A stretch of DNA of 64,000 bases, from NCBI RefSeq assembly GCF_016811075.1, contig NZ_JAFBGL010000008.1, forward strand, positions 1 to 64,000, in the 5' to 3' direction. This stretch comes from Oceaniferula flava (GTDB lineage Bacteria > Verrucomicrobiota > Verrucomicrobiia > Verrucomicrobiales > Akkermansiaceae). This document shows, piece by piece, positions 1 to 8,099 of the stretch; the stretch's first letter is position 1; each line of letters begins with the position of its first letter. The translations under genes and the position numbers were made by a program. Under the pieces are notes generated by a model. The model saw only the letters and a program-made list of their open reading frames with translations. It searched no databases and was not told the DNA's origin.

Positions 1-124
1 TCAGTTTATCAGTTTATCAGTTTATCAGTTTATCAGTTTATCAGTTTATCAGTTTATCAGTTTATCAGTTTATCAGTTTATCAGTTTATCAGTTTGCCAG
101 TTTGCCAGTTTGCCAGTTTGGCAG
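1..124. repeat. Octamer tandem repeat TCAGTTTA
   Basis: Eleven perfect head-to-tail copies of TCAGTTTA fill positions 1-88. One TCAGTTTG copy, three CCAGTTTG copies and a GCAG remnant follow. The array starts at the window edge, so its true length is unknown. No reading frame uses it convincingly. It looks like a simple variable-number repeat decaying toward the right. Confidence 0.95.
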
Positions 125-150
125 ACCCGGAGGGTCGAAAGGAACTAGCG

Positions 151-203
151 CGGGGTGCAACCCCGGGGGTCCGCCCCAGCAAACCATCAAGTCCCAGAGG
201 GAC
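151..203. repeat. Two small REP-like hairpins
   Basis: A perfect 6-bp stem with a 3-nt loop lies at 151-165 (CGGGGT GCA ACCCCG). A 5-bp stem with a 3-nt loop lies at 191-203 (GTCCC AGA GGGAC). GC-rich paired hairpins of this kind are common as dispersed intergenic repeats in Planctomycetota and Verrucomicrobiota. No other copy was seen in this window, so the repeat status is inferred. Confidence 0.4.
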
Positions 204-262
204 GACAGAAGGCAAATCCCACGCAACGCCACAATCTAACAAACCACCTCATCTAACCAAAG

Positions 263-307
263 CCATCAACCACGAATCTTCCATCAACCACGAATCTTCC
301 ATCAACC
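263..307. repeat. 18-bp direct repeat, 2.5 copies
   Basis: The unit CCATCAACCACGAATCTT occurs at 263-280 and 281-298, followed by a half copy ending at 307. It sits just after the 3' end of the protease gene on the other strand. No function is apparent. Confidence 0.85.
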
Positions 308-324
308 TTCGATCGAGAAAATAC

Positions 325-1881
325 TCAAGGCTGCACCTCTTGCGAACCCTCCTTCGCCTTGGTCAACAATTCCCGACTCAGTTCGCGCAATGCGTTGGCG
401 GGAATCAACAGCCCCAAGGTGCGTGAGAACCGCGCAATATGCATCCCTACCAAATCGCCCTCTTGGTTGAAGATGGGCACTCCGGCATCCTTGGCAAAGA
501 GTGGCAGGGCATGACGCACCACCATGGGGTAGGGCGCCCGATGCCGACTGATTAAGGACCTGTCACGAACAGGCCCCATGCTGCGGTTTTTACGCAGGGG
601 TCGGCGACTATCAGCCGCCACATTCCAACGCACGGAACCATTCAGATCGCGAGCTAACAGCAGGTCGCCCGCTTCGAGGTCTTCGATGTTTTTAGGCCAG
701 GAGATTGGCTTCAAGGGCGCGCCATCCTGCAGTCGAACCAGCGCCAGATCCCATCGCGGATCCGTGGCAAGCACCTTGGCCGGTGCCAACTTTCCATCGA
801 TCGCAACGGAAAGGCTGTCGGTTTTATCCACCTCACTGGCCTTGGTCAGCAGATGATTCCCATCCAGGGCGATGCCGGCACAAAGGGGCTTTTTGTTCCC
901 ATACAGGGTGACTTGGCTGATGGCATGCCGCGGGAACTCGGGGAGCTTCCTGGTAAACACCGGATCGCCTAGACCGAGCCCAAATGCCTGTTTTCTGGAA
1001 ATTGCCAAGGCCTCGGTTGTCATATGCTGCACGATGTCTTGCTGCGATATGTTGAGCTTGCCGCTGGCATCCGCACGCTGCGCCACGAAGTCGATGGTGC
1101 TTGGGTATTTGATCTTCATTCGGCGCATGAATTCGTGCTGCAATTGTTTCATGCTAGATGCATCCAACGAGCCTTTCTTCGCGAAAGTGGCTACCGCTCC
1201 CTTCGCCGGGTCGCCCCAACGTTCCTTGTTGAGGAGACGTTTTTGATCGAGATGGTATTGGTCAATGGCAGGAAACAAATTGAGCCCGAGATGGCTGGAG
1301 GCACTGCTGTCGATGGCGATGAGTTGGCCGTCGATTGAAAACAGCGGACCACCTGAATCTCCGGGTTGGATATTACAATCGGCAAAGAGGAAGAAAGGCT
1401 TCGAGCGCGAGATTCCGTGGCTGGTGATCCTACCCAACCTCGCCTGGGCAGGTCGGCCTTTGATGCGACCCGATGGGTGGGCCAGGGTGTAACACAAGGC
1501 CCCTGTAGTGGGTGCTGTGGCGGCCAGCTGACAATGTGGCCAGTCGGCGCGCTGCGGCTGTTTGATTTTCAGGAGCGCGTAGTCGGTTTCCTCATTGTAT
1601 CCCAGCCGCTCAGCCTTCGCCGTGCTGCCGTCACTGAGGACGATCGTCGCTCCCCGGTCGTCCTTGATATGCTTCGCCACATGAGCCGCTGTTAGGATCA
1701 GGCCATCGGGAGAAATCAGCACACCGCTCGCCGAGCCACCGTAGAAGATGGCCACGGTGCAGGGCATGGTTTTTGCAATACTCTGTTTCAGCTGCCGGGA
1801 GATGAGCACAGGGTCGTGAGCCGGGTCTTCTTTGGCGTGGAGTGAGCTCAGGCAGAGCAGGAGAATGAATAGGCGGTGCAT
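325..1881 (-). CDS. Secreted trypsin-like (S1) serine protease, tandem domain
   Basis: A 518-residue protein read from the ATG at 1881. That start gives a clean signal peptide (MHRLFILLLCLSSLHA), while the longer frame adds a proline-rich lead with no signal. The first S1 domain carries a full catalytic triad: H67 (LTAAHV), D100 (DYALLKI) and S176 (GDSGGPL). A second trypsin-like half, roughly residues 355-510, has lost the triad: KAS stands where TAAH should be, and AGVPIF replaces GDSGGPLF. One active domain plus a degenerate, possibly substrate- or partner-binding domain is likely. It should act in the periplasm or outside the cell. The gene stands alone, downstream of the sulfatase on the same strand. 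Confidence 0.85.
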   Translation of the reverse strand: MHRLFILLLCLSSLHAKEDPAHDPVLISRQLKQSIAKTMPCTVAIFYGGSASGVLISPDGLILTAAHVAKHIKDDRGATIVLSDGSTAKAERLGYNEETDYALLKIKQPQRADWPHCQLAATAPTTGALCYTLAHPSGRIKGRPAQARLGRITSHGISRSKPFFLFADCNIQPGDSGGPLFSIDGQLIAIDSSASSHLGLNLFPAIDQYHLDQKRLLNKERWGDPAKGAVATFAKKGSLDASSMKQLQHEFMRRMKIKYPSTIDFVAQRADASGKLNISQQDIVQHMTTEALAISRKQAFGLGLGDPVFTRKLPEFPRHAISQVTLYGNKKPLCAGIALDGNHLLTKASEVDKTDSLSVAIDGKLAPAKVLATDPRWDLALVRLQDGAPLKPISWPKNIEDLEAGDLLLARDLNGSVRWNVAADSRRPLRKNRSMGPVRDRSLISRHRAPYPMVVRHALPLFAKDAGVPIFNQEGDLVGMHIARFSRTLGLLIPANALRELSRELLTKAKEGSQEVQP

Positions 1882-2014
1882 GATGTGAGGTGGGGGCGGT
1901 CGCGCCGTCAAAACGATGGCACCGAGCTTAATACCTCTAACGTTTGCTGCCACAGAGATCAAGCATCGTTGGGCTTTGTGTCATGCACTAGGCGCTGTGC
2001 GGACGGGCAACCAG

Positions 2015-5000
2015 CTACTTCGGTTGCACTTCCAGCGAATAGAACGAAGCATTCTCACCCTCGATGCCTGAGCTTCGGCGCAATTCCACCTTCTCGCTAA
2101 TCCCGTCCGGATTGGGGGTGGTGAGCATGGTTTGCCACTCGCTGCTGTCATCTTGCCAGAGACTCAGGTCACTACCCAGCCAACGGATGATAAAGTCGTT
2201 AGGGTCCATGCCAACGCGGCGGTTGAAATGCAGCTCCGGGTAGCTGGAACCCTCCGATTCCACCAGATGAAGTTCCGGCAGGGCCTTGTAGCCATTTCCG
2301 TTAGGTCCTACTCCTAGAGCGAAGGCGAGATATTCTGACAGGCCGTCACGTCTGAGACTGGTCGGGTAGGTCGCCACATGGCGTGTCTCCCATTCGCGAA
2401 ACGTGACCGTGGCCCGAATATCATTATCGCCGGACGCCGCTGCCAGGCCGGCTAAAAGATCGAGAGGGAAGCTAACACTCACCGCTGTCAGATCGGTCCA
2501 CGTTTGGTGATCGGCTGAGTATGAGGGGATGATTTCATTCCCGGCTCGAGCCACTTTGATGAACAGGGGAAGTGTGAGATTACTCACCAGCACGGTGGTG
2601 GTCTCGCTTGCTCCGGCTGTGCTGCGCACCGACTGGACAAGGTCACCATTGGCTTTCAACGACAGCATGAAATGGGCGCTATTAGCAGTCTCGCTTTGAC
2701 GCAGCATCACACCCGCTGAGCCATCAGCTGTTAGGTCGGACATCGACTCAATTTGTGCACTCAGATATCCATCGCCGCAGAAGGCTCGGTGGGCAAAGGT
2801 GACACTATCGGAATTCCCATCGATACCGGAAGCGGATGTTGCGGTGAGGTAAAACTCCCAGTGGTCATTCATCGTCGAGGCCGTTCCACTGCCGATGTCG
2901 CTGAGGGTAATATCGGTCCCAGGTTGTGCCCAGAGGCCATTTGCTAGGGAACTTGAGTAGCGCAGCTCTTGAGTCAACTCATCGCGGGTGTCTCGCTGCG
3001 CGTAGGTGCGACTGGTATTTCCGTAAGTGTCCACGGCCCACTGGTCGTAGAGAGCCGCCAGTTCGGTCACCTTATCCGGATACTCCCAGCGTAGGTTGCG
3101 GGTCTCGGTTCGGTCGTCTTTCAGGTTATACAGTCGCCACGGGCTGCTGCTGAACGCGGCGAGTTTCCAATCGCCCTGAATCACACCAAACTCGCTGGAA
3201 TTATACTCAAAGCCCCAAAAGTCAGGAGCTGGTCGGGTGCCGCCTCTGAGAATAGGCATCAGACTGCTGCCATCCATCGGTGGCACCGGGTTACCATTGT
3301 TTTTCGTCAAGGAATCGTAATCCGCGCCGGAGACATCGACGAGGGTGGCCATGACATCGACGATGTGGCCAGGCTGGTCGGTTATCGAGTTCGGCTCGAT
3401 CACACCCGGCCATCGAGCAATGAATGGAGTGCAGATGCCGCCCTGTTGTTGCGACTGCTTGTAGTAGCGGAATGGGGTGTTGCTGAATGCCGCCCAAGCA
3501 GGGCCCATGCTCCAGCGTGAGTTTTCTAGGGACGGGCTGGAGCTTTTATTGCTGGTGTTGTCGAAGGCTTGAGCACCATTGTCTCCGGTGAAAATCACCA
3601 GAGTGTTGTCCTCGATACCACTGTCGATCAGTTGCTGGAGAACTTTCCCCACATTCTGATCCAAGCAATCCATCATCGCGGAATACACCGATCGACGGTG
3701 ATCCTCGCGGTCTTGTTCTGCCGCGCTGAGGTCGCTCCACTTCGGAATATCAGCCCGCAGGTGGGGGAGCTGCCAGTGCGGATCGACAATCCCTTTTTCC
3801 TTCTGCCTCTGCCATTTCTCTTCTCGCAACACATCCCAGCCTTGCATGTAGCTTCCTCGATATTTGTTGATCAAATCCAAGGGCGCTTGCAAGGGCGTGT
3901 GGGGGGCATTGAATGCTAGATAGAGGAAAAACGGTTGGTCCGGATGGTTCTCGACCGCATCCTTGATGAAGGTGACCGCATTGTCTCCCAGGGCGTCAGT
4001 CTGATAGTATCCTGAGTCAAAGCTCGTCTGGTAGCTGCTGATTCCTGACGAGGTATTGAAACTGGAATCAGGATAGGCTGAGAGGTAGTTGCCACTTTCC
4101 GCAGTATCTCGCCTCATTTCTGTTGCTCCGATACCAGCGGGGAAGTATTGGACGCTACCACTGTAAAAGCCATAAAAACGATCAAAGCCCTGCTGCACTG
4201 GGATATTTGAGCCGGTGCCGAGGTGCCACTTGCCAACGGCGTAGGTGCGATATCCCACGGTCTTTACCGCTTCCGCCAAAGTGGCTCCGCCAGAGGTGTT
4301 AGAACCTCGACCGTGATAGAGCCCTGTCATGACCGATGTCCGTGTGGTCTCGCATTTGGCATTGTTGTAATACTGGCGGAAACGCATTCCGGCCGAGGCC
4401 AGGCTGTCGATATGAGGGGTGTCAATTTCCCCGCCGTAGGCACCAATATCGGAGTATCCCATATCGTCGGTGATGATGTAGATGACGTTCGGTTTCTCTG
4501 CGTCGGACGGATCTGATGGGTCGGGGTCATTGGGATCGGGATCTTGAGGGTCCCCAGTGTGAGGTGACACATCGGTGAAGCTCACGCCGAGGCGAATCTC
4601 GTCGAACCCGTCCACCTGGGTTTCACCAATGTTGAGCATGCTGAGCGACTGCTGGGCGCTCAGAGGCATGTCGAAGGTGTCGCTGGCAATGGCTTCACTT
4701 TCCGCCGGTTCGCTCGAGAGATCGGTGATGTTGAAAACGAAGATTTCATCCGGCGTGCCATCCGGTTTCCAATTGATCTTGGCCGCTAGTAGGAACGGTG
4801 TGCCTTCGCTGTCATTGGGGTTGAGCTGGGAGGCGGAGCGGGTGGACGCTGTGGCGTTGAGATAATAGGCGGTTTCTACTCGTGCGTTGGCACCCGTTTG
4901 AGGTTCGCCAATCATGATCCCCACACCGTAGCCAGCAGAGTTCAGCGTGTGGTCGTTCGAGAGCGCCAGCTGGGTGGAGGTCAGCACCAGTGAGCTGTCC

Positions 5001-5419
5001 GGACCCGACACTCCGTGATCGACGTAGAGGAAGCTGATCCACAAAGTCGAGTTGTCTGAGGTGAGTGCATTGACCGATGAGGTGCTTAACGAGCGTGATG
5101 CGACTGTGTAACCCGACCTGGCCGAGCGGAGGGCGTAATTTCCAGTCACCCCGAGACTCCTGCCCACACTGTCGGTGAAGCTCAGTCCACCAGTTGTCAC
5201 CTCCATCTCCACATCATTGATCAGCTGTGACCAGCCGCCGGAAAATCCGGTGCCGCCGTTTTGGCTGCCACTACCGAGGAATACCCCGTCACCATCCGTG
5301 CCTGTTGCCGGATAATCAAAAGGTTCGTAAACGACCACTTGGGCAGACAGGGAGGGAAAGAAACTGCTCAGGCTGGTCAACAGGGCAAGCAGACAGGGAT
5401 CAAATGATTTGCGCATCAT
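2015..5419 (-). CDS. Secreted multidomain sulfatase
   Basis: A 1,134-residue type I sulfatase read from the ATG at 5419, which begins a signal peptide ending near LSSFFPSLSA. Order: an N-terminal beta-rich region of about 290 residues, an Asp-Pro-rich linker, then the sulfatase core starting at KPNVIYIITDDMGYSDIG. The modifiable cysteine, near residue 356, lies in CETTR, which keeps Cys and Arg but has Thr where the usual motif has Pro/Ser/Ala. After the core comes a laminin-G/DUF1349-like beta-sandwich, then a C-terminal segment (LSEYLAFALG... FYSLEV) of the kind common at the ends of secreted verrucomicrobial proteins. It probably removes sulfate from a marine polysaccharide; the substrate cannot be told. 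No sulfatase-maturing enzyme is nearby. Confidence 0.85.
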   Translation of the reverse strand: MMRKSFDPCLLALLTSLSSFFPSLSAQVVVYEPFDYPATGTDGDGVFLGSGSQNGGTGFSGGWSQLINDVEMEVTTGGLSFTDSVGRSLGVTGNYALRSARSGYTVASRSLSTSSVNALTSDNSTLWISFLYVDHGVSGPDSSLVLTSTQLALSNDHTLNSAGYGVGIMIGEPQTGANARVETAYYLNATASTRSASQLNPNDSEGTPFLLAAKINWKPDGTPDEIFVFNITDLSSEPAESEAIASDTFDMPLSAQQSLSMLNIGETQVDGFDEIRLGVSFTDVSPHTGDPQDPDPNDPDPSDPSDAEKPNVIYIITDDMGYSDIGAYGGEIDTPHIDSLASAGMRFRQYYNNAKCETTRTSVMTGLYHGRGSNTSGGATLAEAVKTVGYRTYAVGKWHLGTGSNIPVQQGFDRFYGFYSGSVQYFPAGIGATEMRRDTAESGNYLSAYPDSSFNTSSGISSYQTSFDSGYYQTDALGDNAVTFIKDAVENHPDQPFFLYLAFNAPHTPLQAPLDLINKYRGSYMQGWDVLREEKWQRQKEKGIVDPHWQLPHLRADIPKWSDLSAAEQDREDHRRSVYSAMMDCLDQNVGKVLQQLIDSGIEDNTLVIFTGDNGAQAFDNTSNKSSSPSLENSRWSMGPAWAAFSNTPFRYYKQSQQQGGICTPFIARWPGVIEPNSITDQPGHIVDVMATLVDVSGADYDSLTKNNGNPVPPMDGSSLMPILRGGTRPAPDFWGFEYNSSEFGVIQGDWKLAAFSSSPWRLYNLKDDRTETRNLRWEYPDKVTELAALYDQWAVDTYGNTSRTYAQRDTRDELTQELRYSSSLANGLWAQPGTDITLSDIGSGTASTMNDHWEFYLTATSASGIDGNSDSVTFAHRAFCGDGYLSAQIESMSDLTADGSAGVMLRQSETANSAHFMLSLKANGDLVQSVRSTAGASETTTVLVSNLTLPLFIKVARAGNEIIPSYSADHQTWTDLTAVSVSFPLDLLAGLAAASGDNDIRATVTFREWETRHVATYPTSLRRDGLSEYLAFALGVGPNGNGYKALPELHLVESEGSSYPELHFNRRVGMDPNDFIIRWLGSDLSLWQDDSSEWQTMLTTPNPDGISEKVELRRSSGIEGENASFYSLEVQPK

Positions 5420-5861
5420 AGTGTTAAGAGGGAAGAGGGCTGATGCGTAGGGATCAACCCGACACATGTATCAACCTACTCTGCGCAATTAACTCTGAAT
5501 GGGTTGCCTTAACAACACGGAACTTGGGCGATACTCAGCAAAGGCATTCTGCATTCGTGAAATGGCACAGTGTGATTGTTTAGCTCGGAGACGACTGGAT
5601 GGCAGCAACCGTCGGCCCTGTATCTCGAGATGGTTCAGTCTCACAAAGAAGAAATGAGCGCGCGGATTATCACACCAGGTGAAGCGAGCTCGATCTGTCT
5701 GTTATAAGCGCGGATAGCTTGTAATTATCAGTGAGATTATAGGGGCTTTCCGGTCGGGGATTTTTGTATGTTATTCTGTCGTGATCTGTCAGGGTGATGA
5801 AGCTTTTTACAGTGGTCAGCAATAGTGCCATTGAGTATGAATCGCTTTGTCCATAATCATC
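5420..5861. other. 442-bp intergenic region between divergent genes
   Basis: The region separates the sulfatase (leftward) from the dehydrogenase/kinase pair (rightward) and should hold both promoters. No convincing -35/-10 pair, terminator or structured RNA was found on either strand. Nothing else was recognised. Confidence 0.6.
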
Positions 5862-6839
5862 ATGAGCAAGCGAGTTTTACTATCCACAACAAGTTTCCAA
5901 GACACTCCCGGAAGTCATCAAGATCTCCTTAACGCCCAAGACTGGGAACTCGTGCGCGAGCGCGGGCCACTGAGCGAAGAGCGCATGCTTGAGCTGGCAG
6001 GCGAGTTCGATGCCTTTCTCTGCGGCGACGATATTATCTCGCCTGAGGTGATCGATCAATGTCTGCCGAGACTGCAGTGCATTTCCAAATACGGCATTGG
6101 CTTGGATAAGATCGACGTCGACTACGCCACGGAAAAAGAACTGCCCGTGCTGTTCACTCCGGGTGTAAATCACACCACGGTGGCAGAACACGCCTTTGGC
6201 TTTATGCTTTCTCTGTCGAAAAAAATCCACAGCAACGCCTGCGATGTCAAAGATGGCAAGTGGGTGGGCGGCTGGAAAAAGCCGGTGGGCAACGAGGTCA
6301 TGGGGAAAACCCTCGGCATCATTGGCATGGGCCGCATCGGCAAGGAAGTCGCCATCCGCGCCCGGGCATTCGGGATGGAGGTGATCGCCTACAACCGCAG
6401 CTTCGATGCCGAGTTTGCTGAGCAACATGGAATCCAACAAGGTGGCTCGGCCCAGGAGGTGCTGGAAGCGGCCGATATCATATCCTTGCACTGCGCCCTG
6501 ACACCCGACACTCGGGAGCTGATCGATGCGGCACAGATCGAGCGCCTCAAGGACGGGGTGTTGATCGTCAACTGCGCTCGTGGCGAGGTGGTTCATTCCA
6601 AGGATGTTGCCGCGGCACTGGTCAGTGGGAAAATTGCAGGCTTTGCAGCTGACGTGTTAGATGCCGAGCCGCCCGAAGCGGACCATCCGCTGATCACCGC
6701 CCCAAACACCATCATCACGGCCCACATCGCATCGCGCACCCATGAGTCGGTGCAGCGTCAGGCAAACCGATGCTTGAATAATCTGATCAACTTCTTCGAT
6801 GGCACCGATGACGTTCTCTGCGCCAACGGAGTCATCTAA
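5862..6839 (+). CDS. D-isomer 2-hydroxyacid dehydrogenase (phosphoglycerate dehydrogenase-like)
   Basis: A 325-residue NAD(P)-dependent 2-hydroxyacid dehydrogenase. The ATG at 5862 is preferred over the upstream in-frame TTG. The nucleotide-binding loop is GMGRIG. The catalytic Arg (NCARGEV), Glu (DAEPPEADHP) and His (ITAHIAS) are all present. It lacks the ACT regulatory domain of long SerA forms. A sugar-acid kinase follows 42 bp downstream on the same strand, so the pair probably works on a sugar acid or hydroxypyruvate rather than in serine synthesis. The exact substrate is unknown. Confidence 0.8.
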   Translation: MSKRVLLSTTSFQDTPGSHQDLLNAQDWELVRERGPLSEERMLELAGEFDAFLCGDDIISPEVIDQCLPRLQCISKYGIGLDKIDVDYATEKELPVLFTPGVNHTTVAEHAFGFMLSLSKKIHSNACDVKDGKWVGGWKKPVGNEVMGKTLGIIGMGRIGKEVAIRARAFGMEVIAYNRSFDAEFAEQHGIQQGGSAQEVLEAADIISLHCALTPDTRELIDAAQIERLKDGVLIVNCARGEVVHSKDVAAALVSGKIAGFAADVLDAEPPEADHPLITAPNTIITAHIASRTHESVQRQANRCLNNLINFFDGTDDVLCANGVI

Positions 6840-6881
6840 CATAAATCCACATCTCTTTTTTAAAACCAACCTAACAAAACA

Positions 6882-7979
6882 ATGCTGAATATCAAATCCG
6901 CTGAGTCCTGCCAATACGACATCATCTCCATGGGCGAAATCATGCTGCGCCTTGACCCGGGTGACGGTCGAGTCCGCACCACACGCCAGTTCCAAGCCTG
7001 GGAAGGTGGCGGTGAGTATAACGTAGCGCGTGGTTTACGCCGCTGCTTTGGAAAACGTGCCGGGGTGCTGACCGCATTTGTGGATAATGAAGTGGGCCGA
7101 CTGCTCGAGGACCTTGTGCTGCAGGGCGGGGTGGACACCCAGTTCATCAAATGGGCGGATTTCGATGGGCTTGGCGTGGCTTCACGCAACGGCCTGAACT
7201 TCACCGAGCGCGGATTCGGTCTGCGCGCAGCCAAAGGAACCTCCGACCGCGGCCACACGGCGGCTTCTCAGTTGACGGTCGATGATTTCGATTTCGAACA
7301 CATCTTCGGCACCTTGGGCGTGCGTTGGTTCCACACCGGAGGCATCTTTGCCGCTCTCTCCGAGGGCAATGCCCAGCTGAGCATTGAAGCCTGCAAAATT
7401 GCCAAAAAACATGGCACCATCGTTTCCTACGATCTCAACTACCGTCCTTCACTGTGGAAATCTATCGGTGGCCAGGCGAAAGCCCAGGAGGTGAACCGTG
7501 AGATTGCCAAATACGTCGACGTGATGATTGGTAACGAAGAAGACTTTACTGCCTGCCTCGGATTCGAGGTCGAGGGCGTTGATGAATCTAACATCACAGG
7601 TCTCGAGCTCGATTCCTTCAAGAAAATGATCACCAAAGCTGTGGAAGAGTTTCCTAACTTCAAGGCCACCGCCACAACTCTGCGCGAGGTGCACACCGCA
7701 TCAGACAACGACTGGGCCGCACTCTGCTGGCACGATGGTGAGTTCTACCCGTCGGTGAACCGCGAACACTGCGAGATCTTCGACCGCGTAGGCGGTGGCG
7801 ACTCTTTTGCCTCCGGCTTGATCTACGGTTTCATGGAATTCAACGATCCTGCCCAGGCAGTGGAATACGGTGCCGCTCACGGTGCGCTCGCCATGACCAC
7901 CCCTGGTGACACCACCATGGTCACCAAGGAAGAAGTGGCTAAACTGGTCGGTGGCGGCTCGGCTCGGGTCGATCGCTAA
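6882..7979 (+). CDS. kdgK: PfkB-family sugar kinase, probable 2-keto-3-deoxygluconate kinase
   Basis: A 365-residue ribokinase/PfkB kinase. The N-terminal signature MGEIMLRLDPGDGR...EGGGEYNVARGL is typical of 2-dehydro-3-deoxygluconokinases. The C-terminal catalytic loop VGGGDSFASG carries the Asp base and anion hole. Such enzymes phosphorylate KDG to KDPG in uronate and polysaccharide breakdown. That fits the adjacent dehydrogenase and the nearby sulfatase, but the linkage is inferred. A strong terminator follows the gene. Confidence 0.8.
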   Translation: MLNIKSAESCQYDIISMGEIMLRLDPGDGRVRTTRQFQAWEGGGEYNVARGLRRCFGKRAGVLTAFVDNEVGRLLEDLVLQGGVDTQFIKWADFDGLGVASRNGLNFTERGFGLRAAKGTSDRGHTAASQLTVDDFDFEHIFGTLGVRWFHTGGIFAALSEGNAQLSIEACKIAKKHGTIVSYDLNYRPSLWKSIGGQAKAQEVNREIAKYVDVMIGNEEDFTACLGFEVEGVDESNITGLELDSFKKMITKAVEEFPNFKATATTLREVHTASDNDWAALCWHDGEFYPSVNREHCEIFDRVGGGDSFASGLIYGFMEFNDPAQAVEYGAAHGALAMTTPGDTTMVTKEEVAKLVGGGSARVDR

Positions 7980-8007
7980 GCTGGACTCCCACCAACTCAC
8001 TCATCCA

Positions 8008-8039
8008 CCCCGGCCAGTTTGATGTGGTCGGGGTTTTTT
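8008..8039 (+). terminator. Rho-independent terminator after the sugar kinase
   Basis: An 8-bp stem, CCCCGGCC paired with GGTCGGGG (one G-U pair), has a 10-nt loop and is followed by six T residues. It ends the dehydrogenase/kinase operon. Confidence 0.85.
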
Positions 8040-8099
8040 GTTGGTGTTTATGACACAGAGCGCTTGATGTCAGATTCGATTCCATTCAACATGGTTCCC

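Noticed and set aside
1-124. Possible CRISPR array
   Set aside because: The repeats are 8 bp and directly adjacent, with no unique spacers and no cas genes nearby.
5728-5758. TTGTAA...TATAGG as a promoter in the 5.4-5.9 kb gap
   Set aside because: The spacing between the two hexamers is only about 13 bp.
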